Positions 61,543 through 64,000 of a DNA stretch of 64,000 nt are shown here, piece after piece (position 1 is the stretch's first letter; each line of letters begins with the position of its first letter). This DNA comes from Stenotrophomonas rhizophila. GTDB lineage: Bacteria > Pseudomonadota > Gammaproteobacteria > Xanthomonadales > Xanthomonadaceae. The position numbers were made by a program, and so were the translations under genes. Under the pieces are notes generated by a model. It saw only the letters and a program-made list of their open reading frames with translations, was not told the origin of the DNA and did not search any database. The DNA lies in NCBI RefSeq assembly GCF_001704155.1, contig NZ_CP016294.1, positions 4,027,501-4,091,500 on the forward strand, in the 5' to 3' direction.

Positions 61543-62742
61543 ATGGGGCCACCCCGCCAATTGTTGATTGATGCGCCGCCGCGACCCCCGCGCCAACCGC
61601 TGATCGATGCGCTGCGCGGCTTCGCGCTGCTGGGCGTGTTCCTGGTCAACCTGCGGTTCTATTCGCTGGATGCCTTGCTGGATGAGGCCGCGCAGCAGGC
61701 GCTGCCGAGTGCCGCGCTGGATCATGCGGTGCGCACCGGGATGGGGTGGCTGCTGGATATGAAGGCGGTGACGATCTTCTCGCTGCTGTTCGGCATGGGC
61801 TTTGCCATGCAGATGGAAATGCGCCCTGGGCTGGTTCCGCATCTGCGCCGGATGGGGGCGTTTGCCCTGATCGGGCTGCTGCATGCCACGGTGCTGTGGT
61901 GGGGCGACATCCTGCTGACCTATGCCGTGGTGGGCTTGCTGCTGCCGCTGTTCCGGCACCTGGGCAACCGCGGGTTGCTGGTGGCCGGCCTGGTGGCGGC
62001 GCTGTTCCTGCCACCGCTGCTGGCCCCGTGGATGCGCGAGTGGGTGCTGACGCTGACGCCGCGCACGCAGATGTATGGGAATGCGCTGGATGCGCTGTCC
62101 GGCGGCACGCTCTGGCAGGCGTGGTGGCAGAACCTGGTGCTGGGCGGCTGGGTGCGCCTCACCAACTGGGCCCTGCTGCTGTTCGTGCTGGGCCGCTTCC
62201 TGCTCGGCTACTGGGCAGGACGCCGGGGGCTGTTGCAGCGGCCCGAACAGCACCTGCCGCTGCTGTGGGGCCTGTGCGTTGGCGGCGCGATGGTTGGCGT
62301 GGTGTTCCTGTGCATCGAGGCCGCTGCGCCCGCGCTGAAGGCGCAATGGCCGCTGCTGCGCGATGGGGTACCGGGCTATCTGCTGCGGGTGAGCTATCGG
62401 GTGGCACCGCTGGCGCTGGGCATCGCCATCGCCTGCGGGTTCGCGCTGCTGTACCTGCGGCCGTGGGCCGAGCGCGGGTTGCGCGTGCTGGTGCCGGCCG
62501 GGCGCATGACGTTGAGCAACTACCTGCTGCAGAGCCTGGTGTGCGTACCGCTGTTTGCCGGGTTCGGGCTCGGTATCGGGCCCTCGCACGGCCTGTGGCC
62601 AGTGCTGCTGGTGGCGGCCATCGTGTTTCCGCTGCAGCTGTGGCTGAGTGCCTGGTGGCTGCGACGGTACTACTTCGGCCCGGCGGAGTGGTTGTGGCGC
62701 AGCCTGAGCGAGTGGCAGCGGCTGCCGATGCGTCGCGCGTAG
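61543..62742 (+). CDS. DUF418 (YeiB-like) multi-spanning membrane protein
   Basis: The 399-residue protein has a DUF418 plan: IDALRGFALLGVFLVNL at the N-terminus, MKAVTIFSLLFGMGFAMQM, about ten membrane helices, and the C-terminal AGRMTLSNYLLQSLVCVPLF block. Related to acyltransferase-3-like families; role unknown. The start is uncertain: ATG 61543 lies just beyond a SMAG hairpin with no Shine-Dalgarno, an in-frame ATG at 61525 is the loop of that hairpin, and TTG codons follow at about 61561-61566. I use 61543. Confidence 0.78.
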   Translation: MGPPRQLLIDAPPRPPRQPLIDALRGFALLGVFLVNLRFYSLDALLDEAAQQALPSAALDHAVRTGMGWLLDMKAVTIFSLLFGMGFAMQMEMRPGLVPHLRRMGAFALIGLLHATVLWWGDILLTYAVVGLLLPLFRHLGNRGLLVAGLVAALFLPPLLAPWMREWVLTLTPRTQMYGNALDALSGGTLWQAWWQNLVLGGWVRLTNWALLLFVLGRFLLGYWAGRRGLLQRPEQHLPLLWGLCVGGAMVGVVFLCIEAAAPALKAQWPLLRDGVPGYLLRVSYRVAPLALGIAIACGFALLYLRPWAERGLRVLVPAGRMTLSNYLLQSLVCVPLFAGFGLGIGPSHGLWPVLLVAAIVFPLQLWLSAWWLRRYYFGPAEWLWRSLSEWQRLPMRRA

Positions 62743-62752
62743 AGGGTGCTCA

Positions 62753-64000
62753 TCAGCCGATGACGCGCTTGAAGGGCGGCAATGCATCGATGATGCGCTT
62801 GCCGTAACGGCGGCTGATCAGGCGCGAGTCGAGGATGATGACGCGGCCGGTGTCGGTGGAGGTGCGGATCAGGCGGCCGGCGAACTGGGTCAGCGTGCGC
62901 AGCGCGTGCGGGATGGCGATCAGGTTGAAGGCGTTCAACCCACGGCTTTCGAACCATTCGCTCAGGGTGGAGGTCTGCGGATCGGTCGGCACCGCAAACG
63001 GTACCTGGGTGATCACCACCGTGGTGCAGGCTTCGCCGGGCAGATCGAGGCCTTCGCCGAACGAATTCAGCCCGAACAGCACCGAGCCCTCGCCTGCCGA
63101 GGTGCGCCGCAGGTGTTCGTCGATCATCTTCTGTTTGGCGGTCTCACCCTGCACCAGCACCTGCTTGCGCTGCGCGGCCGGCATCAGCTCGGCCACCTTC
63201 TCCATCTTCCAGCGCGAGGTGAACAGCACGATGCTGCCCTTGCTCCAGTCCAGTTCCTTGACCAGGTACTTGGCTACTTCCTTCGGATGCCGGTCGCGGT
63301 CGTCCGGGGTGACCGGGAAATTGGGCACGATCAGCTCGGCCTGGTTGGGCAGGTCGAACGGGGACGCCAGCGAGACCATCTCGGCTTCGTTGGGAATGCC
63401 GTTGTCGATCGCCAGCGCCTGGAAATCGCCACCGCCGGTGAGCGTGGCCGAGGTCATCACCACGGAATCCACTTCGTCCCACAGCAGCTTGCGCAGCACG
63501 TTGGCGGCCGACACGGGCGAGCAGTGCAGGATCAGGTCGCCATCGCGCGACAGCGTCACCCAGCGCGCGAACGGCGGCTGGCCTTCCTTGTCCTCGCGGC
63601 GCCAGGCGGTCCACAGGTTGTGCTGCTGTTCGATCATTTCCAGCGCCATGCCGAGCGTGCGCTGCAGGCGCTCGCGCGCGGCATCTTCGGGCTTGCCCTT
63701 GGCCACCTGCGACTGCGCGGCGTGGGCCCAGTTGAACAGCGCGCGGGTATCGTCGGCCAGCGCCTCGATGTCGGCCATCCAGATATCCGGCAGGCGACCG
63801 TTCGGCGCGCGCCACATCGGTTCCTGCGCGGCCGGGTCCGGTTGCCAGCTGCGGTCGATCACGTCGCGGAACGCGCGCAGCTGCTTGCTGACCCGCGCGG
63901 CCACGTCGATGGCTTCGTTGGGCAGCAGGTTGCCCAGCTTGTCCTTGTCCACCGCGCGGTAGGCGGCGGCGATCAGGATCTGCAGGCGGCCGGTGCGCTT
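62753..64000 (-). CDS. dinG: ATP-dependent DNA helicase DinG, C-terminal part (runs off the right edge)
   Basis: About 415 residues are visible, in open frame to the last base of the window (K-R-T-G-R-L-Q-I-L-I...). They include the second helicase domain of a DinG/XPD-like enzyme: SVVMTSATLTGGGDF, GSIVLFTSRWKMEKVAELM, GSVLFGLNSFGEGLDLPGEA (motif V) and LTQFAGRLIRTSTDTGRVIILDSR (motif VI). The N-terminal part with Walker A, DEAH and the Fe-S cysteines lies outside the window. DinG unwinds DNA and R-loops 5'-3' and is often SOS-linked. It converges on the DUF418 gene. Confidence 0.9.
   Translation of the reverse strand, partial: KRTGRLQILIAAAYRAVDKDKLGNLLPNEAIDVAARVSKQLRAFRDVIDRSWQPDPAAQEPMWRAPNGRLPDIWMADIEALADDTRALFNWAHAAQSQVAKGKPEDAARERLQRTLGMALEMIEQQHNLWTAWRREDKEGQPPFARWVTLSRDGDLILHCSPVSAANVLRKLLWDEVDSVVMTSATLTGGGDFQALAIDNGIPNEAEMVSLASPFDLPNQAELIVPNFPVTPDDRDRHPKEVAKYLVKELDWSKGSIVLFTSRWKMEKVAELMPAAQRKQVLVQGETAKQKMIDEHLRRTSAGEGSVLFGLNSFGEGLDLPGEACTTVVITQVPFAVPTDPQTSTLSEWFESRGLNAFNLIAIPHALRTLTQFAGRLIRTSTDTGRVIILDSRLISRRYGKRIIDALPPFKRVIG

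Overview
The window is a high-GC bacterial chromosome segment that looks like Lysobacteraceae (Xanthomonadaceae), most likely Stenotrophomonas. The reasons are the protein families (two long TonB-dependent receptors, an XVIPCD-type type IV secretion effector, a bioB-bioF-bioH-SDR-bioC operon, lpxO) and at least nine short GTAG-type palindromes (stem xTCGACC/GGTCGAx or AGCCxxGC/GCxxGGCT next to GTAG/CTAC), which match the SMAG repeats of Stenotrophomonas. No phage, insertion sequence, CRISPR array or plasmid function is visible. Names rest on reading protein motifs by eye, not on database searches.

Layout. 1-4.6 kb: 3' end of speE, lpxO, a small Kdo/RIO-like kinase, glnB, ubiK, comM. 4.8-9.3 kb: TonB-dependent receptor with a possible LacI-type operator, secreted basic-secretory-protein-like peptidase, HAD phosphatase. 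9.4-12.4 kb: a predicted bacterial-killing type IV secretion effector (lysozyme-like + M23 + peptidoglycan-binding + C-terminal XVIPCD-like signal) downstream of two lipoprotein genes that are candidate immunity proteins. 12.6-14.97 kb: VOC protein, HExxxH/QEGLA protein (DUF1704), 47-residue Gln-rich protein.

15.4-20.5 kb: the most unusual locus. Three intact same-strand genes have the architecture of a type I restriction-modification system (S, M, R), but the S subunit is half size and the catalytic residues I checked in M (motif I and the NPPY/F motif) and R (PD-ExK nuclease, Walker A, DEAH, TGTP, motif VI) are replaced, while the flanking scaffold residues are kept. I read this as a conserved, catalytically silent type I-like complex and a candidate undescribed system.

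20.5-23.3 kb: atoE, ubiA, tRNA-Arg(CCG). 23.3-38.7 kb: a full N-acetylgalactosamine locus: surface and hydrolytic genes (GH109, TonB receptor, GH31 with NPCBM) on the minus strand and agaS, ROK kinase, gatZ/agaZ-like, agaR, nagA-type deacetylase and an MFS porter on the plus strand, around a 323-bp divergent region with repeated CTTTCG/CGAAAG boxes. 38.7-40.6 kb: SecD-head-like lipoprotein, HdeD, ComF. 40.7-45.6 kb: biotin operon. 45.6-48.3 kb: DUF218 protein, threonine dehydratase-like enzyme, Gly/Tyr-rich lipoprotein and a structured non-coding gap. 48.3-50.8 kb: mnmG and a gamma-carbonic anhydrase homologue. 50.85-57.6 kb: a tightly overlapped RDD-SpoIIM-DUF4129-DUF4350-MoxR-DUF58 operon. 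57.7-64 kb: ygiC/ygiB homologues, ilvD with a possible attenuator, a DUF418 membrane protein whose start lies beside SMAG palindromes, and the 3' part of dinG running off the right edge.
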